Of a stretch of 64,000 nt of DNA, positions 1 through 11,058 are shown in pieces. Position numbers and translations under genes: made by a program. The notes beneath the pieces are model-generated. The model saw only the letters and a list, made by a program, of their open reading frames with translations. It ran no database searches and was not told the origin of the DNA. Source of the stretch: Phytophthora colocasiae (lineage: Eukaryota > Oomycota > Peronosporomycetes > Peronosporales > Peronosporaceae); assembly GCA_018806915.1 (NCBI GenBank), contig JAGKQI010000077.1, forward strand, positions 62,001-126,000, given 5' to 3'. Within the stretch, counting starts at the first letter, position 1. Each line of letters starts with the position of its first letter.

Positions 1-2
1 CA

Positions 3-3000
3 GCTAAACAGGAGGCACAAGTAGCGCCACTGACTCATGCCCTAAGCAGAGCCAAAAAGGAGACGGAGGCGGCCCAACAACACTCCCAGTGGCTTGAAAC
101 ACAGGTGAGTGAGAAGACGAAGACAGTGCAGGAGCTGCGCCTGGATCTTTCCAAGCACACGCGTGACCTGGAGGAGCTCAAAATGCGCAGCACAGAGGAG
201 CTCACGTCGGCCAAGAGGCAGCTCGAGAGCGCACGACTCGCCAACAAGAAGCTGGAGAGCTCACTTATCAAGAGCAAGGAGGCGCTAAAGGAACTACAGG
301 CCTCCAAGGTGCACGATGAGGAGGCGCTACAGAATGAGCTGAGTGCACAGCGACGTCTTGCGACTTTGTATAAGGAATCAGCGACCAGCGCTTCTACTCG
401 CGTGACGGAGCTCCAGACGTTGTGCGACTCGTTGCGCAAGTCACTCACTGTTTCTGAACAGGCACTGGCTCATGAGACAGAGCGCACTAAGGCAGAGGTG
501 GAGCACCTGTTCCAGGAACAGGCTGAATCTTCGCAGGCTCGCATTCAGGCACTTCAAGACGATTTACAGAACGCTGAACAAAAGATTAAAGAGCTGGAAA
601 AGAAGAAAATCTTCTCGCTGCAGACTGCCAGTGCTGTGGCTGAACTGTCTTCAGCTGCGGGCGAAGCCCATTTGGCAGCGCATGGCCTGACTCCCAAACA
701 AATGTATGATCACATTGTTGAGCTCGAGGAAACCCTTCAAGCGGAGCGCAGTGAAAAGGACAAGCTGCAACTGTACATGGACCGTATTGTTAAGGAAGTT
801 CAGGAGAAGGCGCCTGTGCTTATGGGTCTGCGCTTGGATCACGAACGTACTGTTGCTAGTCACACCCAACTGAGCGAGCGATTGGAGCAGGTTATGCAGG
901 AATTGGCGAAGAGCAAGAGCAACGAGCAGCATGCCTGGAAGGAGAAAACCACGTTTGAAAAGAAGTGCGAGTCGCTTGCTCAAAGTGTTGACGACCTGTC
1001 TCGTCAGGTGCAGCACCTACTTTTCCGTTCCCAGGACCATAATCAGCAGTTGGGTAGCTTTGGATCTGGAGATGTTGGATCGGAGAATTTGGTTGTTTTT
1101 AAAGACGTTGAAGAGCTGCAGGTGCGCAACCAGCAGCTACTGACGGTGATTCGCGAGCTCACTGAGATGAACAAGTTTAGGTCCAGTGGGGCGAGTGATG
1201 TCGAGTCGACTGATTCCACGGCACATCTAATTATCACTGGTGACTCGGATGATGAATTAGACCAAATCGGCGCCTCTAGCGTTATCAAGAAGCGCCTATC
1301 CATGGCTCGTAAGGAGGTTGAGGAACTGCGCACTGAGCGAGAACAGGAGCGAGAGATGATTACAGCCATCGTAAAGCAGCGTGATATGTACCGCGTGTTG
1401 TTGGCTCAGTCAGATACGAAGTTTCTGAAAGGCGGTGCTCCATCCACCCAAGACAGCTCTGCTTCAGCGCATAGGCCCCAGAACCGTCGCGGGTCAATTG
1501 ACATCATCGAAAACAGGAAGCTTCGCGAGATTCAGCTTGAATTTGAGGATTACAAGAAAGAAAAGCAGGCTAATCTAAAGATGCTGCAGGAAACTTTGGA
1601 CCAAGAGCGTGTCAAGAGCTCGGAGTCCAGGTTAGCACAGATGCAAGCCCAGGTCGAGGCCACATGCAATAAAGAGCGCTACGAAGCGTCAGAGGAGCGA
1701 TGTGCCAACGCCGAGAATGAGCTAGTACGTTTACGGTCAAAGGCTGATCAATTGAGCTCTTTGATTCTGCAGCATCAGCAGATGCTAGCGAACACCGAGG
1801 CGAAGCTGGAGGCCGCGAACTCGCGTCTACAGAGCCTTAGTGTTGAAAAAGACTCGGCCGTTCGTGAGGCGGACTTTTTGCGCAAGAATGAGGAGAAGAT
1901 TCAGCAGGAGATGACGACGTTGCGCCTCGACAACACGAATCTACTTAAACTCATGGAGTCTACGCGCCGCATGGAGACTGGTCGAGAGGAGCGTGACCGC
2001 CGCGAGGTGGATACGTTAACAAAGAAGGTGGTGACACTTGAGACGAAGCTTCAAGATGCGTACGAGAAATTCGATGCGAAGGAAGTGACTGCTGGAGCAC
2101 AAGTTCTGGCTGCAGAGAGGGAAAAACAGATAGCGTTGGTAGATTTGGCGAAGATTAAGGAAGTGCAAGGTCAGCTGAAGGAACAACTTGCGCGGCTTGA
2201 AGAGCAAAAGACAGCTCTAGAGAGCAAATCGGTGTTACTGGAGAAGGAGACCACACACCTACGTGAACAACTACGAAAGGGGGCGAGTGCCGCAGCTGCT
2301 GAGCGTGTTTCTGCATTGGAGGTTCAGCTGCGTGACGCTCAACTTGAAGTGCAGGCATCGCTGGTTTCAAGAAAGGCATTAACTGACAGTGTGACGAAGT
2401 ACAAGGCTCTGGCTGAAGCGAGCGAGAAGAATCTGGCCGAACTGTCGAGCGCCAGTGAAAAGTGGAGGAAGAGCGAGGCCAAAAAGGTGGAAGATCTCGA
2501 GAAGTCTCGCGATCATTTGAGTGAAGAGTTGGTAAAAGCCCGTGCAGAGCTGAAGGAGCATATTACCGAGAACAGCACTTTGCGCGAAGAAATTGACAGA
2601 GCCGAGCAGACGCACAAGAGATCCATTCTCGAAGCTACGGAGAAACAGAAGATGCTGCAGCTTCAAGCTGACAGCGCCATTCAGCAAATGAACAGTGTTC
2701 GTGAGGAAATGGGGAAGATGAAGCGAGAGCTGGAGACTACCCAAGAGAACTATGAACGTGAGCTACAACTTCACGCTTCGGAAGTCGCCAAGTCGTCGTC
2801 ATCCCGCCGAGAAATGGACGAACTCCGCAAATCTGTTCGTGAACGCGAGGCAGACATCAGGAGGCATTGAAATGTGAGAGTCGAATTCGGGGAGAAGGAG
2901 GCACAGCTTCAGCTGGAAACGTTGCAGAAGCGTGTAGATGAAGCAGTTGAGGCCAAGAACGCCATCACCGAGCAGAACAAGCTGCTGCACTTGCAGCTGG

Positions 3001-5318
3001 AACGCGCAGCCACTCAAGTGCGCCGTGCCCACGAACAGGAAATGCTGAAGGCGGTGTCTTCTTCGAACCAGGAGGCTGGTGAAGGAGCTGCTGCTGTATC
3101 TAACGCACATGAGAAGGAGATTGATGATCTTCGCAGTGTGGTTGCGTATTTGCGGCGAGAGAGCGAGATCGCTGAATCAAAGTTGGAGTTATCTCAGCAA
3201 GAAGTGCAGCGTGGCCGCGCCCAGATCTTCAGCTTGGAGTCCACGATCGAACGTCTTCGTGGCGAGATTAAGGCTCTTTCTGATGCGACAACTGCAGCCG
3301 GCAAGCAAACAAGCGCAACTTCTGCCGATGACGAGAAACGTGTCGCTCAATTGGAGCAGTTGAGTCTGCTGCGCGAGAGCAACGCGACTCTACGCGATGA
3401 GAATCATAAGAGTTTGGCGAAGCTGAAGGAAGAGGAGGCCAAGATTCGCGACCTCAAGGGAAAGCTTGTGCCTTTGCAGAACGCTGAGGCAGCTCTTAAG
3501 ACTCAGGTGGCCTCATTGAAGCAAGAGGTCGAGACGCTCAATGATGCTAACAAACGCTGGAAGCAGCGTGTTGATCAGCTGGTCGAGAAGTACCAGCAGG
3601 TTGACCCTGCTGAGCACGATAAGGTCCTTGCTGAGAAGGAAGCCCTCACGAAAGAATTGGCAGAGTTAAAGGTCGAACAGAGTGCCCTGAAGGAGGAGCT
3701 GGAGACACTGCGTTCAAGTGGCGGCAAGGAACTAGAAGAAGAGAAGAAGAAGGTCGAGAACTGGAGCAAGCAGTACGAGCGGATTAAGGGCTTCGCAAAG
3801 AATTGGAAGAACAAGGCCGAGACTTTGACCAAGCAACTTGCCGAGAAGAACAAGGAAGTGGAAGATCGCGCCAGTACTATTGCCACCCTGGAGACCAAGC
3901 TCAGCTCTGTCCAAGCGCAGATCAGCGCTGTGACGGCTGAGAAATCGGCATTGGAAACAAAGCTGGCAGCTTCTGAAGCAGCTAAGCAGGACAATGCAGC
4001 AGCAGCCAGTGGAGCGAATGCGTCATGGGAAAAGGAGCGTCAAACCCTGAAGGCCCAGTTGGATCTGGAAACTAAGAAGAGCACTCAGTTGAAAGATTTC
4101 AACGCGCGTCTGATGTCTGGTTTGAAGAACTTGAAGAAGGAAAACAGCGACCTGAAGGGTCAGAAGGACAATGCTGCTAATGCTTCTCAGCTCACCACTA
4201 CGAATGAGCAGACACCCGTGCCTTCTCCGCCGGCATCGCCACCGCAGCAGTCTCCTTCTTCGACTGCAGCTACACCTCCGACGAAACCAGCCACGGCTCC
4301 AGCCCCGCTATTCTCATCGCCAAAACCTGTTGCGAAGACTGAGCCAGTTGTGCAGGCAACTGCTACCACATCGGAGACAAAACCTCTGGTGTCAAAGCCT
4401 GGCTTCGCTACACTTACCACTGCTCCTGCCATCTCTTCGCACCAGTTGATATCTTCAACAGGGACAGTAGCCACGACTGTGACGATGACGACGGCCACGG
4501 CAAACACTGCGAGCGCACTGGCGGCTCCGACGCCCTCTGCGATTGTGTCCACCCCAAAGCCTGCTGTGCCTGTCCCCGCTCAAGTGGCCCCTGTTGCCGC
4601 CGCACCTACACCGTCAGTGCCTGCACCTTCAGCCCCAACGCCACCCAAGGAGCCGCCGCAGAGTTCTGTCGGTGAATCTGATGGGATGACAGCCGAGGAG
4701 AAGCTACGTCTGTTCGCACTGCGGTCAATCAAGAAACAGGTTGGCGGTGCTGCACGCTTTACCCCGATTAAGGCTCCTGCCCCTCCTGCTGATGCTGAAG
4801 CCAAGGCTGCTGCACCTAGTGAGATAGAGACCAAGGAGACGACTGGACAGTTCAAATTTGGGGCTGGTACGGGTTTCGGCGCATTCGGATCAGGCGGCCC
4901 AAGCGGCCTCGTCTTCGGCAAGCCAGGTATCTCACTGCCCGTGCCGTCACCGACATCCCCAGGTGCTGCGCACCCGCCGCACTTGAGTCTTGCTGGAGAG
5001 AGCGCCCCCCCGGAGGCTTTGCGTCGCAGCCAGCGCCTTGCACGCTTTGCGGCTGATGGAGATGCTCCTACTAGCGCTGCGTCGGCTTCGCCTGGGCCTG
5101 GTGCTGGCACTGCAAGCGCTCTTACGAAGCGTCCACTTAGTGGCGCAGTGGAAGGCACGTCTTCTGTGCAGAAGGCTGCCAAGACAAGTGAAGACCAGAC
5201 GACGGTGACGACAGTGACGACGGTCACCATGACTGCCTCAGAGGAGAAGCAAGAGGAAGACACCCCTCCCACACAAGCAGATACGACGGAGACACAACCA
5301 GCACCGCCCACACAGTAA
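3..5318 (+). CDS. TPR: Nucleoprotein TPR / MLP1-2-like nuclear pore basket protein (5' partial, one in-frame stop)
   Basis: The frame is open from the left edge, so the true start lies outside the window; about 1,770 codons are visible. Almost all of it is heptad-rich coiled coil (K/E/Q/L-rich, hardly any proline) up to about position 4170. After that comes a Pro/Ala/Thr-rich tail containing FG dipeptides (FGAGTGFGAFG, near 4858) and basic SQRLAR. This layout is that of TPR/Mlp proteins, which form the nuclear basket filaments and act in mRNA export and spindle checkpoint control. The segment ERIKGFAKNWKNKAE near 3780 also resembles the family. A TGA at 2868-2870 interrupts the frame; the same frame resumes at 2874. 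Between about 2857 and 2890 another frame is open and gives coiled-coil-like EALKCESR, so a pair of small indels is more likely than a true stop. The family assignment rests on architecture; other long coiled-coil proteins cannot be wholly excluded. Confidence 0.75.
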
Positions 5319-5539
5319 ACTTCATCCCAGCGAGGTACATCCTCACCTGTTAAGCTCTGAATACGAGACGTCAACGTTTGCTTAGGAATGCTGCTCCATT
5401 ATGGAGCTGGCGATCGATGTGAGTACCTTGCCTTGCTTAAACTGACTAACACTCATCACTGCCACGTTCCCCTGCTTGAAGTCGCACGGTCTCTGGTCAT
5501 TAATTAGCGAATAAGCCAGATACGCAGCAGATCTCGGCC

Positions 5540-6922
5540 ATGGTGAAGATTGCCCCAGGAAGCGACGCCAAGCCGCTCAATGTGCTCGAGTTCGAGGAGT
5601 ATGCCAAGGAATACCTGCCTAAATCCACGTGGGACTACTTCGCGTCTGGATCAGACTCGATGGAGACGTTGAAGGAGAATCGGGAGGCCTTCAAGCGACT
5701 GGTCCTGCACCCTCGCGTCCTACGTGACGTGTCCAAAATGGACATCAGCACGACGCTGTTGGGCCATCGCATCAGTTCTCCCGTCTGTGTGGCACCTTCA
5801 TCCACCCACAAGATGGCTCACCCGGACGGAGAGATCGCCAGCTCTTCGGCTACAGCGAAAGCTGATACTTGTTTCGTGCTCAGTACCATGTCCACTACAA
5901 CGCTGGAAGATGTGGCGACGGCCAGCAGTGCGTCCACTGTGAACGCACTGAGATGGTTCCAGCTCTACGTCTTCAAGGACCGTCGTAAGTATTTAAGGCG
6001 GTAGTCAGCGTTTCCTATTGACTAACAAGAAGGCTGCCTGTGTGTTGCTTGCCAGAAATCACGCTGAGACTTGTGCGTCGGGCGGAGAAGGCAGGTTACA
6101 AGGCAATTGTGCTGACGGTAGACGCTCCAGTGCTTGGCAACCGTGAAGCGGACGTGCGCAACCACTTCAGCATCCCCAAGCACCTCTCCATGGCAAACTT
6201 TAGTCCCCAGAATGTTACAACCGACTATGCCGACTACGTGAGCGATCTGTACGACCAAACATTGAGCTGGAAGGACGTCAAATGGCTTAAGAGCGTCACA
6301 AAGCTCCCCATCGTGGCGAAGGGAATTCTCACGCCAGAAGATGCACTGATGGCAGTCGAAAGTGGCTGCAAAGGCATTCTAGTGTCAAACCACGGTGCTC
6401 GACAGTTGGATGGAGTTGCAGCCACGATCGATGCGCTGCCTGCCATCGTTCAAGCGGTCGGTGACCGTGCAGAGTTTATATGGATGGAGGCATTCGTCGC
6501 GGCACGGACGTCTTCAAGGTAAGGCTTCCTGCGGCCATCACAATACTGCTACCCTGCTGACAATGTTCACTTTCATTAGGCTCTCTCACTTGGAGCTCGA
6601 GCAGTCTTCATTGGACGGCCGGTTCTGTTTGGACTTGCCCACAGTGTACGTGAACAAAAGCGCAGTCATCCTAGCTTTTATCTGATGTAGCGCTTGCTTG
6701 ATGTCAACAGGGTGAAACTGGAGTCTTGAGCGTCCTACGCATTCTCAACAACGAGCTGAAGCACGCAATGCTTTTCTCTGGAACTGCCTCGCTCGCTGAC
6801 ATCGGGTGCGTACACTTAGAACCCTGTCAAAATTAAGTGGTAGGTAAACTCACAGGTGTGTTTTGCCCCGTAGCCCAGCGTACGTGCGCCGTGGTCTCTC
6901 TCCGCTTCCATCGGCGCTATAA
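5540..6922 (+). CDS. FMN-dependent (S)-2-hydroxy-acid oxidase (glycolate oxidase-like), 5 exons, 1-nt frameshift
   Basis: Glycolate oxidase family: oxidises glycolate or another 2-hydroxy acid to the oxo acid with FMN, usually in peroxisomes. Exons read by splice-site inspection: 5540-5984, 6056-6518, 6580-6645, 6711-6805 and 6874-6922, with introns of 60-71 bp; intron 1 has a CTAAC-type branch site. Visible family motifs: WDYFASG (substrate Tyr kept), [26 protein letters not shown] (Lys) and SNHGARQLD (catalytic His and Arg). In exon 2, one base is missing near 6472-6475. From there the conserved [13 protein letters not shown] is in the next frame, and exons 3-5 continue correctly from it. 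The predicted C-terminus is PSAL, only loosely like a peroxisomal PTS1. The gene converges on a paralogue on the other strand, with 153 bp between the two stops. The lesion may be a consensus error or a true pseudogene. Confidence 0.85.
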
Positions 6923-7075
6923 TGACGAGGCGAGACCAACGAAATACAATGTGTAGCGTTGTGGGAATCAACTGCATGGAATTTGGACGAGTTGAACATG
7001 TTATTACGCCGTGAACATCCGCTTTAATAGATGCCAGGGTGGAATTGATATCAACAAACAGGAAAAGCGCACTCC

Positions 7076-8325
7076 TTACAGCGATGAAGGGAGTGGGGGC
7101 ACTCCACGACGAACGTAAGCAGGGCTGTACACATTTGAAAGAAGCGTGTGAGCATTAAGAGAACTTGAGCACAAACGACAGAGCTACACGTACCCAATGT
7201 CAGCCAGCTTCGCGGTACCAGCGAAGAGCATAGCATGCTTGAGCTCTCCATTGAGGATGCGGAGGACGTTCGCGACACCAGCTTCGCCCTATAGGAAAAC
7301 AAAGCATTAGCAAACAACACAAGACAACTTGCAACCAAATCAACGCACACTGTGGGCCAGACCGAACAGCACTGGACGACCGAGGAAAACTGCACGAGCA
7401 CCAAGCGCCAGAGCCTTAAACACATCCGTACCACGACGAACACCTCCATCCAGATACACTTCAGCACGTCCATCGACCGCCTTGACAATGTCGGGGAGCG
7501 CGTCGATAGTTGCCGCCACGCCGTCAAGCTGTCGAGCCCCGTGGTTGGACACCAAAATGCCTTCGCAGCCCATTTCAACCGCGATCTTGGCGTCTTCAGG
7601 GCTCAGCACGCCCTTGACCACCACAGGCAGATCGGTGATGCTCTTGAGCCACTTGACGTCGTTCCAGTTAAGCGTGAGGTCGAAGAGCTCACTGACGTAG
7701 TCCGCCAGTCCTGAGTCCTTGAGACTGTTGACACCGTGCTCGTGCTGGCCGCCCACCTTGGCGAAATTGGCCATAGTGAGGTGGTTCGGCAGGCTGAACT
7801 TGTTGCGCATGTCCGGCTCTCGATGGCAATGGCCTTGTAGCCGGCCTTCTCGGCTCTCTTCACCAGTCCACGCGTGATCTCCCGGTCCTTGAACACGTAC
7901 AGTTGGTACCACCTCAATGCGTTGGGGTTGGCCTCAGTATTAGCCTTTGCCACGTCCTCCAGACTAGTAGTAGAGATGGTACTGAGGATGTAGCAAGTGT
8001 CGGCTTTGGCTGTAGCAGAAGTACTAGCGATCTCTCCGTTCGGATGCGCCATCCGATGCATGGCCGAGGGCGCCACACAGACTGGAGAGCTGATGCGGTG
8101 GCCTAACAGTGTCGTGCTGATGTCCATATTGGACACGTCACGTAGGACGCGAGGGTGCAGCACCAGTCGCTTAAAGGCCTCGCGGTTCTCCTTTAACGTC
8201 ACCATATCATCCGCTCCCGATGCGTAGTAGTCGTACGCATTCTTGGGCAAATACTCCTTGGCGTATTCCTCAAACTCGAGCACGTTGAGTGGCGTTCCAT
8301 CGCTTCCAGGGACGATCTTGGGCAT
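7076..8325 (-). CDS. Glycolate oxidase-like paralogue, 3 exons, ~28-bp deletion at active-site motif
   Basis: Same family as the upstream gene, on the opposite strand. Exons: 8325-7349, 7288-7194 and 7124-7076. The two introns (60 and 69 bp) sit exactly where introns 3 and 4 of the paralogue lie, whereas the paralogue's introns 1 and 2 are absent here. Visible motifs: [36 protein letters not shown] and [24 protein letters not shown]; the C-terminus is PSSL. Near 7820-7832 about 28 bp are missing compared with the paralogue. This removes the TVDxPxLG segment, which carries an active-site Asp, and shifts the frame: codons before it are in one frame and REPDMRNKF onward in another. As assembled, the protein would stop early. 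It is either a pseudogene or an assembly deletion. The N-terminal start [10 protein letters not shown] aligns with MVKIAPGSDA of the paralogue. Confidence 0.82.
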
Positions 8326-8521
8326 GGCTGACGTTGGTGGTGAGTGGCTACTTTTGCTAGTTGCGCACGAGGTGGCACGTTAAGGAATGAGCGGTTGGGA
8401 AGGTGGTCAGGTTCAACACCAAGGGGTAAACCTTGCGTCGACAACGTTTAACACATCTTTTGGACCAATGAGAGACCTCGACCAATCTCGCCGATTATGA
8501 CAGTTGCAGTTGAGTTTAAAG

Positions 8522-8570
8522 TGACGCACGGGACTTGCCAAAATCCCGTGCGTCAAAGTCCCGTGCGTCA
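8522..8570. repeat. Three-arm inverted repeat (TGACGCACGGGA / TCCCGTGCGTCA)
   Basis: TGACGCACGGGA at 8522-8533 is exactly complementary to TCCCGTGCGTCA at 8544-8555 and again at 8559-8570. With the third arm the pairing extends to 15 bp (8522-8536 with 8556-8570). It lies about 200 bp upstream of the oxidase start on the minus strand. Two mutually exclusive hairpins, or three binding sites for one factor, are both possible; the function is unknown. Confidence 0.8.
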
Positions 8571-9173
8571 TTGACCTTCGAAGCTGCCGTGCACTTCAAG
8601 GTCTCGGGAATACTAGTACATGTAGAAGGCGGGTGTGCTAATGACTGACTGGTTGAGAGTTCTACAAGTTGCTGGCGTGGTTGCTCCCATCCAAGTCTTT
8701 TCTGGAGGCTTGAAGTCGAGCCATTGGTACTTCCTACAAGAACAACGATGTCTTTCAGGTAGGGAGATTGATTCGCTCCTTTCCGGTGGGTTTACTTCAA
8801 GCTGATGGCCAACCTCCAGGCTAGAGGCAACACACCGTGCATTTGTACAGCACATTGTACTATACCTGTGTCATTGAATAAATGTACTCGATCAACAAGG
8901 ATTTTATGGGGTGAGATCCTCAACTCGAGCAAGTAGTGGTCAGTGAAAACCAGTGCTTCTTCAAAGCCAAACAGATTATTGTGCGTGCAACATGACATTG
9001 CTCCGGAGTCGGCATAGCTGTTTGCCTGCTCCCCAATACATGTAGCCTCGTAACAAGGAGCATTGTGCTACGTACTTGTAGGACGTCTCTTCAAGATCCT
9101 GTATTGAATGAATCGTGTGTCACACACGAAATACGGTTTATCTTGCTTAAAGTAAAGTCGCAGGCGGTTTGCA

Positions 9174-9185
9174 CGGTCCGGACCG
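9174..9185. promoter_or_regulatory. 12-bp perfect palindrome CGGTCCGGACCG
   Basis: A perfect dyad about 140 bp upstream of the zinc-protein start codon. It is long enough to be a dimeric factor site, but no known site is recognised and chance is possible. Confidence 0.3.
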
Positions 9186-9327
9186 GTCCCAGTGTGAGAC
9201 GTGTGCGGTTCCTTCCGCCACCAAATAGCAGGCGAGAAGCACCGTGGAGCTCATTGCTCAAGAAGAGTCCAAGCGCGTAGCAGGCAGCTTTGAAGTGACC
9301 AGAAAGGTATCAACTAGCAGAAGCAGT

Positions 9328-9696
9328 ATGGGTGGCAAGGCGAAATTCAAAAAGCACACGGCGGCGGACCTCGCTCAGCGTCAGAAGCAGGTTAACAAGG
9401 GCGGAGGCAAGGCTGGTGCGTCCACCCGTGGTGTTGCCAAGCTCAACTTTACGTGTGACGTCTGCATGGTACGTCTGCAATAGTTACAGAAAATAACGTT
9501 TGAAGTTGTGGCTAATTAATGTCTATTGTACGATCAACAGAGTGCCTCCCCGGACATCAAGTCGTACGAGCAGCACTATGTCAGCAAGCACCCGAAGAAC
9601 AACTTCGACCGCGAAGCTATGATCAAGAAGGCCGAGGCTCTGCGTGAGTCCCAGCAGGACCACACGGTTAATGGCTCGCACCACAAGAAGAAATAA
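9328..9696 (+). CDS. Small zinc-finger protein, ZNF706 / 4F5 (SERF)-like, 2 exons
   Basis: Exons 9328-9468 and 9541-9696 (72-bp GT..AG intron, phase 0), about 98 residues. The N-terminus MGGKAKFKKHTAADLAQRQ is lysine/glutamine-rich as in 4F5/SERF proteins. The spliced middle gives CDVC followed by ...YEQHYVSKHPK, a single C2H2 finger of the ZNF706 / plant At2g23090 type. The C-terminus is basic (HHKKK). An ATG 84 bp upstream in the same frame (9244) would add 28 residues, but the family begins at MGGKAKF-like sequence, so 9328 is preferred. Members are small conserved nuclear/cytosolic proteins; a precise role is not established from sequence. Confidence 0.85.
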
Positions 9697-10226
9697 GCAA
9701 ATGGCTGCAGTATTTCGTGGATGGATGATGACGAGGAGTGGGCTCTTGGTCTGCTGCAGGGCGAGCTTCAGGCTCTATGCAGTCATTGGTTCGTTCTTCA
9801 ATGTCAAGTCTTGTTGAGCTGCTACGCCTGCTCTTTGAAGCCCTGTCGGTCGCTGCTGCCAGACGAACAGAGATTGCGGGCTTTTCTCCGCCGGACGACT
9901 CCAACCACGTCAGAAACCCAAGCCCATCTTGTATTTAGTTGTAATATCTAGCTAGCATCCAGCAGTTGTTTCAAAAAAGCATTAGGAGGTTGTGCTCTCA
10001 ATAGAACATCAAGCTCTTGATCTTACAATTGTCGTAACGTCTTCTTCACCAGTGCTTTATTGACATCTGTATAGTATACAGTCACATAAGTATACTTTAT
10101 ACACTATACTCGCATAGTTACGGATATCTCCACCAATCAAATGTCTCGAATCCACACTCCCCTCCTGACCGCACGCTTTCAGAAGTTAAAGCCCCCCTAT
10201 CGCCCACACCTCACACAAGTACCAGG
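9697..10226. other. Intergenic region, zinc protein to ATP synthase delta
   Basis: About 530 bp between two co-oriented genes, with no credible coding sequence. The distal half is AT-rich and contains a TATA-rich dyad at 10067-10081. The downstream gene's promoter should lie here. Confidence 0.5.
10067..10081. promoter_or_regulatory. AT-rich dyad CTGTATA-g-TATACAG
   Basis: Perfect 7-bp inverted repeat around one central base, about 145 bp upstream of the ATP synthase delta start codon and followed by more TATAC-type repeats. A regulatory role is inference only. Confidence 0.3.
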
Positions 10227-10733
10227 ATGCTGTCCGCTACGAGCCGCTTCGCCGCCCGCGCACTGCACACGACGTCGCGTGTGTCTGCTGCTGCTGCTGA
10301 CCAGGCCGCCGCCACGGCCACCAAGGTGACGCTGAACCTTACGACGCCCTACCAGGCCTTCTACAAGGGCGCGGAGGTGGACCTCGTGCAGATCCCCGGC
10401 ACCATCGGAGAGTACGGAGTGACCGCTGGCCACACGCCCGTGCTGGCTCAGCTCAAGCCTGGCGTCATCAAGGTGCACGTGGAGCGTGAGAAGGACGTGC
10501 AGAGCTTCTTCACGGCTGGTGGCTTCGCTATGACCCACGCCAACTCGGTCACGGACATCGCGTGTGTGGAGCTGGTCAAGCTGGAGGACATCGACGTGGA
10601 GGCTGCTCAGGCTGGCCTTACCAAGTACCAGGCGCAGCTGGCTTCGGCCCCTGAGGGATCGGAGGAGAAGCTCAACGCCCAGATTGGTGTGGACACCCAC
10701 GCGGCCATGGTGGCTGCGGTGGCCAGCAACTAG
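10227..10733 (+). CDS. ATP synthase F1 subunit delta, mitochondrial (bacterial epsilon homologue)
   Basis: 168 residues, no intron. The first 20-25 residues (MLSATSRFAARALHTTSR) are rich in Ser, Ala and Arg without acids, a typical mitochondrial presequence. The body matches the beta-sandwich of the epsilon/delta subunit: LNLTTPYQAFYKG, then IPGTIGEYGVTAGHTPVLAQL, whose Gly and His-Thr-Pro positions are family hallmarks. A C-terminal helical pair follows (EDIDVEAAQAGLTKYQAQL). The subunit belongs to the central stalk of F1Fo ATP synthase and couples c-ring rotation to the catalytic head on the matrix side of the inner membrane. Length is as expected for the family. The ATG at 10227 is chosen because it starts the presequence. 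Confidence 0.95.
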   Translation: MLSATSRFAARALHTTSRVSAAAADQAAATATKVTLNLTTPYQAFYKGAEVDLVQIPGTIGEYGVTAGHTPVLAQLKPGVIKVHVEREKDVQSFFTAGGFAMTHANSVTDIACVELVKLEDIDVEAAQAGLTKYQAQLASAPEGSEEKLNAQIGVDTHAAMVAAVASN

Positions 10734-11058
10734 ACGACGAGGAGAAAGCCCACGTCGCTTACAGGATCTCGAGATATTCTTGAAGCAAGCAATTAATTAC
10801 CAGTCGAGTCCGTCGCCGTTCTGTTAGGCGCGTTCGCTTGAGTTCGTCTCTTTTGTCTTGAGTAATTAACTGGACAGGACGATCACGAAGAACAGGCACG
10901 CAGTTAACAGGACGCTAGAATTTGACACAATGCGTAGGTGCTTGCTGCCTTGCTTTCTACTGTTCTTGTGCATTTTGTTTAGGGAATTCAGCATCTGTGA
11001 GGAGTCGCAGACCCATAGATCCTTTTGAGACTTCGGATTTGATATTAGGACACCAAAA
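10734..11058. other. Intergenic region, ATP synthase delta to Tctex1 protein
   Basis: 325 bp; no coding feature and no clear repeat. It should hold the 3' end of the ATP synthase delta transcript and the promoter of the dynein light chain gene. Confidence 0.45.

Larger units (their letters stand above)
8326..9327. other. Divergent intergenic region between oxidase paralogue (-) and zinc protein (+)
   Basis: About 1 kb with no convincing coding sequence. As both flanking genes point away from it, it should hold two promoters. The visible structures are a GC-rich inverted repeat with a third arm at 8522-8570 and a 12-bp palindrome at 9174-9185, listed separately. No TATA box or other core element could be assigned with confidence. 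Confidence 0.5.

Noticed and set aside
4580..5374. 264-codon - strand frame opposite the TPR-like tail
   Set aside because: It is antisense to a Pro/Ala/Thr-rich coding region, a well-known source of long spurious frames.
9244..9327. In-frame upstream ATG of the zinc protein
   Set aside because: The added 28 residues do not resemble the family N-terminus, which starts at MGGKAKF.
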